From NCBI GenBank assembly GCA_964412375.1, contig CAYPOD010000011.1, forward strand, positions 32,936 to 96,935: 64,000 nt of DNA, read 5' to 3'. Under the pieces are notes generated by a model, which was given only the letters and a program-made list of their open reading frames with translations, was not told the DNA's origin and did no database searches. Below, piece by piece: positions 24,763 through 33,277 of the stretch; the stretch's first letter is position 1; every line of letters begins with the position of its first letter. This DNA is from CADEDV01 sp964412375. Lineage in GTDB: Bacteria; Bacteroidota; Bacteroidia; Chitinophagales; Chitinophagaceae. The position numbers and the translations under genes were made by a program.

Positions 24763-25842
24763 ATGCAAAAGCTTTCTGACTTTCCGTCTTCCGGACTTTC
24801 GGACTTACTACCCAAACAACTCGGCTACCACTTCCCCGCTGAATTTGCTCCACATGTCGCCACCTGGCTGAGCTGGCCTCATAAAGAAGCATCCTGGCCG
24901 GGAAAGATCCATACCATTTATCCAAACTATGCACTATTTGTAAAAGAACTGACAAAAGGCGAACTGGTCCGCATCAATGTGGCCGATGAAGCCATGAAAT
25001 TATTTGCGGTTGGTCATTTACAGGAAGCTGATGTTGATCTTTCCAAAGTTGAATTCTTCTTTCATCCTACCAATGATGCCTGGTGCAGGGATCACGGGCC
25101 TGCTTTTTTGATAAACCCCGATGCTGATATTAAAAAAGTGATCGTTGACTGGGGTTATAATGCATGGGGTAATAAATATCCACCATATGACCTGGATGAT
25201 GTAATACCCACCTTGATAGGGAAACATTTTAATATTCCTGTTTTTCATCCCGGCATTGTAATGGAAGGAGGTTCTGTTGAATTCAATGGCAATGGAACAG
25301 TAATGACATCCACTGCCTGCTTGCTGAATCCCAACAGGAACCCGCATTTGAACCAACAGCAAATAGAAGAGTATCTCTGTAATTATTATGGAATGGATCA
25401 GGTTTTGTGGGTGGATGAAGGCATTGTGGGTGATGACACGGACGGTCATATTGATGATACGGTCCGTTTTGTAAATGAAGACACGGTTATTACCGTGATT
25501 GAAGAAAATAAGCAGGATGAGAACTATGAACTGCTGCAGCACAATCTCCGGCAATTAAAAGCTATGCGGTTGTTGAACGGGAAACAACTGAATATCGTTG
25601 AATTACCGATGCCCGATGAATTGATCTATGAAGACCAGCGATTGCCCTGTTCTTACGCCAATTTTTATATAGCTAATAAATCAGTGATCGTTCCCACTTT
25701 TCGTTCTTCCCGTGATGACAAAGCTTTGCAAATAATTCAGCAATGTTTTCCCGGCAGGGAAATTGTGGGCATTGATTCCACAGACATCATCTGGGGGCTG
25801 GGGAGTTTTCATTGCCTGAGCCAGCAGGAACCGGCCATTTGA
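24763..25842 (+). CDS. aguA: Agmatine deiminase
   Basis: Converts agmatine to N-carbamoylputrescine and ammonia, the step before AguB. A 359-residue pentein-fold enzyme with WLSWPHKEASWPG near 44-56, CRDHGPAFL, EGGSVEFNGNGT, the DTDGHIDD motif near 225 and the nucleophile Cys351 in GSFHCLSQQ close to the C-terminus. Codons 4-14 of the N-terminus (LSDFPSSGLSD) are encoded by the right repeat arm of the S23 insertion; related enzymes normally begin close to 'PKQLGYHFPAEF', about residue 18. No other usable start was found between, so the tail appears genuinely acquired, or translation starts at an unusual codon. Confidence 0.93.
   Translation: MQKLSDFPSSGLSDLLPKQLGYHFPAEFAPHVATWLSWPHKEASWPGKIHTIYPNYALFVKELTKGELVRINVADEAMKLFAVGHLQEADVDLSKVEFFFHPTNDAWCRDHGPAFLINPDADIKKVIVDWGYNAWGNKYPPYDLDDVIPTLIGKHFNIPVFHPGIVMEGGSVEFNGNGTVMTSTACLLNPNRNPHLNQQQIEEYLCNYYGMDQVLWVDEGIVGDDTDGHIDDTVRFVNEDTVITVIEENKQDENYELLQHNLRQLKAMRLLNGKQLNIVELPMPDELIYEDQRLPCSYANFYIANKSVIVPTFRSSRDDKALQIIQQCFPGREIVGIDSTDIIWGLGSFHCLSQQEPAI
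24771..24806 (+). repeat. Right arm of S23-flanking inverted repeat, inside aguA
   Basis: Four 8-nt units start at 24772, 24780, 24788 and 24796 (CTTTCTGA, CTTTCCGT, CTTCCGGA, CTTTCGGA), the reverse complement type of the left arm. They are translated as aguA codons 4-14. Confidence 0.7.
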
Positions 25843-25843
25843 A

Positions 25844-26401
25844 CTAAGAACCCCATCGGAAGGTTTTAATATTTATACCGGCAAGGTCAAGCACACGATC
25901 GACAACAGTGGCAGCTACCTGTTCGATGGTTTGTGGTTTGCTGTAAAAAGAAGGGGTGGCAGGACAAATGACGCCACCTGCCAGTGTCACTGTTTCCATA
26001 TTGCGGATATGAATAAGATTATAAGGTGTGTCTCTCACCAAGCAGATAAGTTTTCTTCTTTCTTTTAATATCACATCAGCAGCCCGGGTAATCAGATCAT
26101 TGGAAACACCCGAAGCAATGCGGCCCAATGTGCCCATGGAACAGGGGATTATGATCATCGTATCATATTGACCCGAACCAGAAGCGAAGGGAGCCGTGAA
26201 ATCTGTAGTGCTATAAAACCGGGCTTTGTAGTTGTTGTAGGATTCATCATCCAGTTCCGTTTTCCATACCTCACGGGCATTGGTTGTCATCACCACGGAC
26301 AGTTCATTTACTTGTTCGCCGGCTGCCTGTAATTTATCGAGCAGATTTTTTGCATAAACAGAACCACTGGCCCCGGTTATCGCTACAACAATTTTTTTCA
26401 T
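25844..26401 (-). CDS. ubiX: Flavin prenyltransferase UbiX
   Basis: Makes prenylated FMN, the cofactor of UbiD-type decarboxylases, from FMN and dimethylallyl phosphate. A 185-residue flavoprotein with ITGASGSVYA at the start (residues 8-17, phosphate loop), the IIPCSMGTLGRIASG motif and the C-terminal half RDTPYNLIHIRNM and LAGGVICPATPSFY. Length and motifs are typical. It converges with aguA with one base between the stops. No ubiD is in the window. Confidence 0.94.
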   Translation of the reverse strand: MKKIVVAITGASGSVYAKNLLDKLQAAGEQVNELSVVMTTNAREVWKTELDDESYNNYKARFYSTTDFTAPFASGSGQYDTMIIIPCSMGTLGRIASGVSNDLITRAADVILKERRKLICLVRDTPYNLIHIRNMETVTLAGGVICPATPSFYSKPQTIEQVAATVVDRVLDLAGINIKTFRWGS

Positions 26402-26689
26402 AAGCTTATAAAAAGCAAATCTGGCAAAAGTTCATGGTACAGCAACGTTTTTTGCGCAAACGTTTGCAAAGTTGTTTTGTAGTTTAATGGCTACAAAGTG
26501 TTACGAAAGGTAACTACACTTCATAAAGCCATGACATTGAGTGAGGTCAATAAGTATCGCTTCATCAAATAATTCAGCTTTCAGCCGAAAAAATGACCTC
26601 CAAATGTTTTGTGTTATCATAGAATTAACGATATTAGCCATGAATTTTCATAGGATAAGGTTTAATGGTTAATGGTTTTTGATTAGGGC
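26402..26689 (+). ncRNA. Candidate structured RNA in a gene-free gap
   Basis: The only gap over 300 bases (26402-26791) has no credible protein gene. Within it 26487-26532 folds as a long hairpin: ATGGCT with AGCCAT, inside it AAGTG with CACTT, and TTAC with GTAA around a GAAAG loop. The region ends in a strong + strand terminator at 26690-26717 that serves no upstream + strand gene nearer than aguA 850 bp away. A short independent transcript is therefore plausible. A TTTG at 26451 and a TTGTTTTG at 26472 are a weak promoter candidate. No known RNA family was recognised. Confidence 0.3.
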
Positions 26690-26717
26690 CCCCCGATTCT
26701 CGTCGGGGGTTCTTTTT
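26690..26717 (+). terminator. Orphan + strand terminator
   Basis: CCCCCGA (26690-26696) pairs with TCGGGGG (26703-26709), 6-nt loop, followed by TTCTTTTTTA. No + strand coding gene immediately precedes it. Confidence 0.8.
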
Positions 26718-26728
26718 TATATTCCCCC

Positions 26729-26758
26729 AAAAAAAAGACCCTGCGGGCAGAGTCTTTT
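26729..26758 (-). terminator. Terminator of the DPP-IV-like gene
   Basis: On the minus strand an AAAAGACTCTGC / GCAGGGTCTTTT hairpin ends in a run of eight T. It lies 34 bp after the stop codon. Confidence 0.8.
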
Positions 26759-26791
26759 GTATCGCAACTACATTTTATTTCTTTTCTGGCA

Positions 26792-28960
26792 TTAAAACGC
26801 TTTAGGTTTTTTAGCAGGCTGATTTGGTTTTTGTGTGTTTTCATTACCCATGGTTTCTAAAATCCAGTTGGTCATCTTGCTCCATAAATGAAAGGTAGTA
26901 TTATCTACCGAGCCGGAGATGCCATGATTTTTATTCGGGTAATAGGCGCTTTCAAAATCAATATTGCTTTTCACCAGGGCTGTGATCATTTGTGTAGCAT
27001 TCTGAAAATGTACATTGTCATCAGCTGTGCCATGTACGATCAGGTATTTCCCTTTTATCTGGTCAGTGAAATTGATCGGTGAGTTATCATCATATCCTTT
27101 TGGATTTTCCTGGGGTGTTCGCATATATCTTTCGGTGTAGATGTTGTCATAGTATCTCCAGGAAGTAACGGGAGCAACGGCCACCGCAGCGCTAAACACT
27201 TCATTTCCCTTGGTGATGGCCAGTGAACTCATGAAGCCACCATAGCTCCAGCCCCAGTGACCGATATTGTCTTTGTCAACAAAGGACATCTTACCTAGAT
27301 ATTTTGCCGCATCTATCTGGTCTTCTATTTCATATTTGCCCAATTGCAAATAGGTTTTCTTTTTGAATTCTTCGCCACGGTAACCGGTGCCGGTATTGTC
27401 CACACTCACGATGATAAAACCTTTTTGCGCCATCAACTGGTGCCATGCATTGACAGCGCCAAAACGGTTGCCCACCTGTTGCGATCCCGGTCCGCCATAG
27501 TTGCAAAACAATACAGGGTATTTTTTATTGGGATCAAAGCCGGCTGGCTTCAGCATCCATCCGTTCAGGGTGTCGCCTTTGCTATTGGGCACTTTGATAA
27601 ACTCCGCTTTACCATAACCATATTCATCAATCACCCCTTTGAGTTTGCTGTTGTCATTGACATTTTTATTTAGCCGGGCACTGATATTTTTCTTTTTGTC
27701 TACTATAATATCAAACAGTGCTACCGATTGCGGGGTGTTCAGATCAGAACGATAATCATAGAACTGTGTAAACTGATCATTCAGCTCTGCCCGGTGCCAG
27801 GCTTCACCTTCGGTCAATTGATATGTTTTCTTACCGCTGAAATCTGTTACAAACAGGTTGCGGTCCATCGGTCGTGGGAAAGCCATGGTATAGAATATCC
27901 TTTTATTCACTTCATCCACCCCATTCACATCTGTTATCTCGAAATTACCTTTTGTAAGCTGAGTCTTTGTTTTGCCGTCAAGGCTGTACAGGTATAAATG
28001 ACGATAGCCGTCCATTTCGCTGGTGAACATAAAGTTTTTACCATCTTTCAGAAACCACCAGTCATCATTGATCTCAACGAAGTACTTATTTTTTTCTTCA
28101 TAAAGTGTGCTGGCCGCCCCGGTTTTTGCATCGGTCAGCAGCAGTTTAAGATGGTTCTGATGCCGGTTCATCCAGTAAACGATCAATGCATTGTCATCCT
28201 GTGTCCATTTGATGCGGGGGATATAAATATCACCCTGCTCATGCTGCGCCTTCACTGTTTTGTTGGCTGCCAGATCATAAATATGTATTTGTACAATTGA
28301 ATTTTCATCCCCTGCCTTTGGATATTTATAGCGATAGTCTTTATTATGTGCGTTGTCATAGATCGTCATGTTATACTCCTTCACATGGGTCTCGTCAAAG
28401 CGGTAGAAAGCAATGTGATTTCCTTTTGGGCTCCATTGGTAGGCACGGGTAAATTCAAATTCCTCTTCATACACCCAGTCGCAGTTGCCGTTGATGATAT
28501 GGTTCCATTTGCCATCGGTAGTGACAGGTCGGGTGCTGCCGGTGGCTATATCGTAAAGCAGGAGATTATTGTTTTTTACAAATGCAACCTTGCTTCCGTC
28601 AGGAGAGAAGGTCGGGTGTAAGATTTTTTCCGAATCCAGCTTCTTTGTTTTCCTGGCAACAATATCGTGCAGGTAAACTATGTATTTGGCAGAACGGCGG
28701 TAGATCTGTTCCCTGTCGGTCAGCACCAGCAATCTTTTTTTGTCATCGCTGAGTACATAGCTGGAAAGCGCAATAGGTTTGCCGTTTTCATCCCTGACAT
28801 CTTCAGCTTTGACAATGCTTTCAATGTCTTCGCCACTAAAACCTGGAACAAATTCACCCCGGAATGTTCCTTTTTTATAGATGTCTTCTAAAGTGATGGC
28901 TTTTTTCTGTGCAAGGGTCAGCACAGGCAATAAAAAAAACAGAACAAGCAAATTTCTCAT
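26792..28960 (-). CDS. S9 family peptidase (dipeptidyl peptidase IV-like)
   Basis: A 722-residue periplasmic prolyl oligopeptidase-family protease that releases N-terminal dipeptides, usually Xaa-Pro. The start MRNLLVLFFLLPVLTLAQ at 28960 gives a clean signal peptide; an upstream in-frame start at 29011 would hide it. Residues ~25-490 are the DPP-IV beta-propeller, including the double-Glu-like DWVYEEEFEFTRAYQWSP motif that binds the substrate N-terminus. The C-terminal alpha/beta hydrolase has Ser in GWSYGG (near 570), Asp in GTADDNVH (near 641) and His in NKNHGISG (near 676). The last 18 residues are Lys/Pro/Gln-rich. Likely role: peptide nutrient processing. Confidence 0.94.
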   Translation of the reverse strand: MRNLLVLFFLLPVLTLAQKKAITLEDIYKKGTFRGEFVPGFSGEDIESIVKAEDVRDENGKPIALSSYVLSDDKKRLLVLTDREQIYRRSAKYIVYLHDIVARKTKKLDSEKILHPTFSPDGSKVAFVKNNNLLLYDIATGSTRPVTTDGKWNHIINGNCDWVYEEEFEFTRAYQWSPKGNHIAFYRFDETHVKEYNMTIYDNAHNKDYRYKYPKAGDENSIVQIHIYDLAANKTVKAQHEQGDIYIPRIKWTQDDNALIVYWMNRHQNHLKLLLTDAKTGAASTLYEEKNKYFVEINDDWWFLKDGKNFMFTSEMDGYRHLYLYSLDGKTKTQLTKGNFEITDVNGVDEVNKRIFYTMAFPRPMDRNLFVTDFSGKKTYQLTEGEAWHRAELNDQFTQFYDYRSDLNTPQSVALFDIIVDKKKNISARLNKNVNDNSKLKGVIDEYGYGKAEFIKVPNSKGDTLNGWMLKPAGFDPNKKYPVLFCNYGGPGSQQVGNRFGAVNAWHQLMAQKGFIIVSVDNTGTGYRGEEFKKKTYLQLGKYEIEDQIDAAKYLGKMSFVDKDNIGHWGWSYGGFMSSLAITKGNEVFSAAVAVAPVTSWRYYDNIYTERYMRTPQENPKGYDDNSPINFTDQIKGKYLIVHGTADDNVHFQNATQMITALVKSNIDFESAYYPNKNHGISGSVDNTTFHLWSKMTNWILETMGNENTQKPNQPAKKPKAF

Positions 28961-29021
28961 GTGAAAGTGAATTTTTGTGATGGTAAATGTAAAGCAATCA
29001 TACCAAAGCATGACGTGCTGT

Positions 29022-29048
29022 AAATATAAAAGGGCTGCACAACAGCCC
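29022..29048 (-). terminator. Terminator of the oxoamine synthase gene
   Basis: GGGCTG pairs with CAGCCC over a 5-nt loop; on the minus strand the stem is followed by TTTTATATTT. Confidence 0.8.
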
Positions 29049-29074
29049 CTTTCTTATTCAGTTGTTGTTCATTT

Positions 29075-30334
29075 TTACCTGGTTTCAGCCATATCGGGAA
29101 TGGCTTCCACTTTATATTCACCGGCATCCAGTTTTTGCTTGGTGGCGGAAAAGGCCTCCAGGGTTTTACGGATGTCTTCATCGGTATGCACTGCAGTGGG
29201 GATAAGGCGGTAAATGATATGTCCTTTGGGTATAACAGGATACACGACAATAGAGCAGAAGATGTGATAATTTTCACGTATATCCATCACCATCGCTGTG
29301 GCTTCTTCCACACCACCTTTCATATACACAGGTGTCACCACCGAATCGGTTTTACCGATGTCAAATCCTCTTTCTTTTAAACCATTTTGCAGTTTCAATG
29401 CATTTTCCCAGAGTTTATCTTTTAATGCAGGTTGGGTGCGCAACAGTTCCAGTCTTTTCAGGTTGCCGATCACCAAAGGCATTGGCAGGCTTTTGGCAAA
29501 AATCTGGGAGCGGATATTGTAGCGGATATAATCTATGATCTTCCTGTCTCCGGCAATAAAAGCGCCGATAGAGGCCATTGACTTGGCGAAAGTAGAAAAG
29601 TAAAGATCAATCTTATCCTGCACACCTTGCTCTTCACCGGCGCCGGCACCTGTTTTTCCCAATGTGCCAAAACCATGTGCATCATCCACCAGCAGTCGGA
29701 ATTCATATTTATCTTTCAGCGCAGCGATCTCTTTCAGTCTGCCCTGGTCGCCAGCCATGCCAAACACCCCTTCGGTGATGACAAGTATGCCACCTGCTTT
29801 TTGTTTTTCTATTAAAGAAGAAGCTCTTTGCAGTTGTTTTTCCAGGTCCTCCATGTCGTTATGTTTAAAAACATAGCGGTGGCCGGGATGTAAACGCAAA
29901 CCATCAATGATACAGGCATGACTTTCGGCGTCATAAACAATCACATCATGCCGGCCGCAGAGTACATCTATCAGGCTCACCATGCCCTGGTATCCAAAGT
30001 TGAGCAGGATGGCATCTTCTTTCCCTTCAAAAGAAGCCAGTTCAGCTTCTAATTGTTCATGGTAATTGCTGTTTCCACTCATCATTCGTGCCCCCATGGG
30101 TAAAGCAAGCCCAAATTTTGCCGCTGCATCCGCATCTGCTTTTCTCACTTCAGGATGATTGGCCAGACCGAGATAATTGTTCAAACTCCAGACGATCATG
30201 TCTTTGCCTCGGAATTTCATCCTGCTGCCTACCTCACCTTCTAATTTTGGAAAAGCAAAATAGCCATGGGCTCTTTCACGATGCTGACCAATTGGCCCGT
30301 AATGTTTCAATAGTCTTTCAAAAATATCTGCCAT
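29075..30334 (-). CDS. Alpha-oxoamine synthase (SPT-like, sphingolipid or sulfonolipid type)
   Basis: A 419-residue PLP enzyme of the family that condenses an amino acid with an acyl thioester (serine palmitoyltransferase, KBL, BioF). Landmarks are NNYLGLANHP (52-61), MMSGNSNYHEQLE (84-96), ESHAC with stacking His139, VDDAHGFGTLG (216-226) and the PLP-lysine Lys251 in STFAKSMASIGAF. The TF-x-KS-x-ASIG form is that of SPT, not the TLGKALGG form of KBL. It may make 3-keto-sphinganine, or 3-ketocapnine from cysteate for the sulfonolipids known in this group. Sequence alone does not separate these. It has no N-terminal signal and is monocistronic. Confidence 0.82.
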   Translation of the reverse strand: MADIFERLLKHYGPIGQHRERAHGYFAFPKLEGEVGSRMKFRGKDMIVWSLNNYLGLANHPEVRKADADAAAKFGLALPMGARMMSGNSNYHEQLEAELASFEGKEDAILLNFGYQGMVSLIDVLCGRHDVIVYDAESHACIIDGLRLHPGHRYVFKHNDMEDLEKQLQRASSLIEKQKAGGILVITEGVFGMAGDQGRLKEIAALKDKYEFRLLVDDAHGFGTLGKTGAGAGEEQGVQDKIDLYFSTFAKSMASIGAFIAGDRKIIDYIRYNIRSQIFAKSLPMPLVIGNLKRLELLRTQPALKDKLWENALKLQNGLKERGFDIGKTDSVVTPVYMKGGVEEATAMVMDIRENYHIFCSIVVYPVIPKGHIIYRLIPTAVHTDEDIRKTLEAFSATKQKLDAGEYKVEAIPDMAETR

Positions 30335-30365
30335 ATTAAAAAAATATTACCTGTTTAAAACTGCG

Positions 30366-30397
30366 CAAAGATAAGGTTTTCAGCTATTTGCAGCGAA
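30366..30397 (-). promoter_or_regulatory. Promoter for the oxoamine synthase
   Basis: On the minus strand TATCTTTG (30373-30366) is a full -7 match with TTCG (30397-30394), one mismatch from TTTG, 20 nt upstream. Leader about 25 nt. Confidence 0.5.
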
Positions 30398-30557
30398 TGA
30401 ACTTTCTCCTGTTCAGGAGTTTGGGAATGAGACGGTTAGGCGATATGAAATAGCTGCCAACCGTTAGTGTTGCAGGATTGCTTTGTTTTTCATTTTCCCA
30501 TCCATCTCAGCAGGCGATCTTTTATATCATTTTAATGTCCTGGCCGAATGCTTAAAA

Positions 30558-30565
30558 TATCTTTG
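30558..30565 (+). promoter_or_regulatory. -7 element of the TonB-type receptor gene
   Basis: TATCTTTG matches the consensus; TTTA at 30531 lies 23 nt upstream as a possible -33. The leader to the ATG at 30614 is about 42 nt. Confidence 0.5.
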
Positions 30566-30613
30566 CCGTCCAACCTTTGTGAACCATTTTCGTTATTGCG
30601 TTAAACCCTGCTG

Positions 30614-33184
30614 ATGAAATACTTCGTTATAGTTCTTCTATCATTATTCACTTCAATAAATACACTACATAGCCAGGTTGACCGGGAACCCCCACCTACC
30701 GGTACCGATATGGGAGCCATCAGGATCAAAGAAAGTAAATTGTACGGAAAGATACTAGACAGCCGAACCGGAAAAGGCATTGAGGCCGTTTCTGTTCAGC
30801 TCTACATCGTTGCAAAACAAGAAGGTCCGTCACAGGATTCATTGATCAGGGGAATGTTTACAAGGGCAAACGGAGATTTCAATTTTGAAAAAATTCCGGA
30901 CGGGGTGAACCTGCGCCTGCTGATCTCCGCCATCGGTTTTGAACCAATAGAAAAAACAATTGAATGGACAGATGTTGCCGGCAATGAGAAAGGCAAAGAA
31001 AGAGACCTCGGCAATATCATTCTCGAACCGGCCATAAAGCAACTGGGTGCTGTAGTGGTTACTTCACAAAAACCTGGTCTTGTAATGGGAATAGACAGGA
31101 AAATATTCAATGTGGAAAAAAGTTTAGTGGCCAGCGGCGGCACTGGGCTTGATGTTATGAAAAATATCCCCTCTGTATCTGTTGATGTGGAAGGAAATGT
31201 GTTGCTGCGCAATAGTCAGCCCCAGATTTTTGTGGATGGCCGGCCCACCATTCTTACTTTAGATCAAATACCAGCAGACAACATTGAAAGGGTGGAGCTG
31301 ATCACTAACCCATCGGCAAAATTTGATGCAGCCAGTGATGGTGGTATCATCAACGTTATTCTGAAAAAAAATAAACGTATCGGGTTAAATGGTATCGCTT
31401 CAGCCGGTGGCGGATTTCCTGATATCATCAACAGCAGCCTGAACATGAATATGCGGGAGGGGAAATTCAACTTCTTTGCCATCGGCGCTTTTAACCAAAC
31501 AGGCGGAAGGGCCCGCAGCCGCACATTGCGGGAAAATAAACAAAGCGGGGTAGTACAGAATTATTTTAATCAATATACTACTGGAGAACGACTGAGAAGT
31601 TTTGGCTCTGTTCGGTTTGGAGTGGATTATTTCCTGGATAACCGCAATACCATTTCCATCACACAGAATTTTGTAAAGGGAAAAAACAGCAATGAAGAAG
31701 ACCAGCAACAGGAATACCTTGACATCAACAGGCAGGTAACTTATTTTGGCGAACGTTTTTCTGACAGCCGTTCCCGGTTCAACCGCAGCAACACACAACT
31801 GAACTTTGTTCATAAATTTCCCCAAGACGCAGGCCAGCTGACAGCCGATATCAATTACAATGCAGGCAGCGGTATGGAAAACAGCGGCATCATGAATTTA
31901 TATTTCCGTCCTGATGGGTCCGAATACAACCCGCCGGCAGAGGTGAGAAACAACGGGGATAACAGCAACCGGCAATGGACTTTCCAGGTGGACTACGAAA
32001 GCCCCCGCGGTGAAAACGGAAAATTTGAGGCAGGCGTCCGCTCTTTCATCAATAGCTATCGCAGCCGTTTTGATGCCTTTGCCGTCTTCAGCAATGGCTC
32101 CGAACAAAAATTACCTATCAGCAATAATTATAAGTACAGTGAACTTATTAATGCTGCGTATGTCACCTACTCTGATAAGATCGGTGAGTGGGGCTACCAG
32201 GCTGGATTGCGGGCTGAACATTCCCGTTTTGACGGTGAACTGGTGGACAGTGCCCGTAAGTTTGGTTATGAATATCCCAATAAGCTTCGCCGCATCTGGG
32301 ATGCACTTTTTCCCAGCTTTTTCCTGACCCGGCAATTGAGTGAAGATGTGGAAATTCAACTGAATTATTCCCGTCGCATCCGCCGTCCCAATTTCTGGCA
32401 ACTGAATCCATTTGTGGACATTACCGACCCGGTGAACCTGCGGCAGGGAAATCCTGCTTTGCGGCCGGAATTTGTGAATTCATTTGAATTCAATTACAGC
32501 CACAGCTATGGCCAGGGCAATAATTTTCTCGGCGTAATTTATTTCCGTAATAACCCCGGTGATGTAACCAGGTACAGTGACACCATCAGTGCAGCACAAT
32601 ACCAGCAACTGAACAATGCAGCGGTTGATCCCAATGCCATATTGAATACGTTTATCAATGGAAGAGTGAGCAACTGGGTTGGCCTGGAACTGACACTGCA
32701 GCAAAAATTAGGAGAGCATTTTGATATTACACCAACCTTTGACATGCAATACCGCAAAGTGAATGCCGGTGTAAATAACCAGGACCTGAGCAATGAAGGG
32801 TTCAACTGGGAGACAAAACTCATCGTTAATTATAAAACGCTGACCGAAAAAGCTTCATTCTTCCGCAATTTCAGTGTGCAGGCTATTGGTGAATATGAAT
32901 CGCCACAGGTGCAGGCACAGGGCAGGAGCCAGCCGGAATACAGCGTTGACCTCGCATTCAGGAAAGATTTTGGTAAAGACAAAAAGGCTAATCTTGCCTT
33001 CAGTATCAGCGATGTTTTCAATACACTGCGTTTTGGTAATGTGCTCGATACTGAAACTTTCTTCCAGGATTCATTTTGGCGCCGCAATGTGCGGAGTTTT
33101 CGTCTTGTGTTTACTTTCAAGTTTGGTGATGCCGATTTCTCTTTCCGTCGCAACAGGGATAATGGCGGTGGAGATGATGATTGA
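30614..33184 (+). CDS. TonB-dependent-receptor-like outer membrane protein (OMP_b-brl_3)
   Basis: An 856-residue outer-membrane protein with signal MKYFVIVLLSLFTSINTLHS. A carboxypeptidase-regulatory-like domain covers about residues 42-140 (SKLYGKILDSRTGKGIEAVS), a plug domain 150-240 (GLDVMKNIPSVSVDVEGNVL, IFVDGRPTIL, IERVELITNPSAKFDA), and a ~600-residue barrel to the end. The tail is short and acidic (RDNGGGDDD). There is no partner SusD gene, so this is not a classical glycan utilisation system; the ligand is unknown. A paralogue of similar design lies at 54803-57214. Confidence 0.9.
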   Translation: MKYFVIVLLSLFTSINTLHSQVDREPPPTGTDMGAIRIKESKLYGKILDSRTGKGIEAVSVQLYIVAKQEGPSQDSLIRGMFTRANGDFNFEKIPDGVNLRLLISAIGFEPIEKTIEWTDVAGNEKGKERDLGNIILEPAIKQLGAVVVTSQKPGLVMGIDRKIFNVEKSLVASGGTGLDVMKNIPSVSVDVEGNVLLRNSQPQIFVDGRPTILTLDQIPADNIERVELITNPSAKFDAASDGGIINVILKKNKRIGLNGIASAGGGFPDIINSSLNMNMREGKFNFFAIGAFNQTGGRARSRTLRENKQSGVVQNYFNQYTTGERLRSFGSVRFGVDYFLDNRNTISITQNFVKGKNSNEEDQQQEYLDINRQVTYFGERFSDSRSRFNRSNTQLNFVHKFPQDAGQLTADINYNAGSGMENSGIMNLYFRPDGSEYNPPAEVRNNGDNSNRQWTFQVDYESPRGENGKFEAGVRSFINSYRSRFDAFAVFSNGSEQKLPISNNYKYSELINAAYVTYSDKIGEWGYQAGLRAEHSRFDGELVDSARKFGYEYPNKLRRIWDALFPSFFLTRQLSEDVEIQLNYSRRIRRPNFWQLNPFVDITDPVNLRQGNPALRPEFVNSFEFNYSHSYGQGNNFLGVIYFRNNPGDVTRYSDTISAAQYQQLNNAAVDPNAILNTFINGRVSNWVGLELTLQQKLGEHFDITPTFDMQYRKVNAGVNNQDLSNEGFNWETKLIVNYKTLTEKASFFRNFSVQAIGEYESPQVQAQGRSQPEYSVDLAFRKDFGKDKKANLAFSISDVFNTLRFGNVLDTETFFQDSFWRRNVRSFRLVFTFKFGDADFSFRRNRDNGGGDDD

Positions 33185-33224
33185 TGAAAGGATCTTTAGA
33201 GACATTGCAATGACCCGATTTCAA

Positions 33225-33251
33225 CAAAAAGCACCCGCCATCGGCGGGTGC
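33225..33251 (-). terminator. Terminator of the FadL-like gene
   Basis: GCACCCGCC pairs with GGCGGGTGC over a 3-nt loop; on the minus strand TTTTTG follows. Confidence 0.8.
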
Positions 33252-33277
33252 ACCAGTCAGCCAGTTTGTGGTTACGA

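Noticed and set aside
26531..26572. Tiny frames (for example MTLSEVNKYRFIK) in the 26.4-26.8 kb gap
   Set aside because: Too short and without support; the hairpin and terminator point to RNA rather than protein.
30614..33184. SusC/SusD polysaccharide utilisation locus
   Set aside because: Neither of the two barrel receptors has a SusD partner or glycoside hydrolases nearby, and both belong to the OMP_b-brl_3 type.
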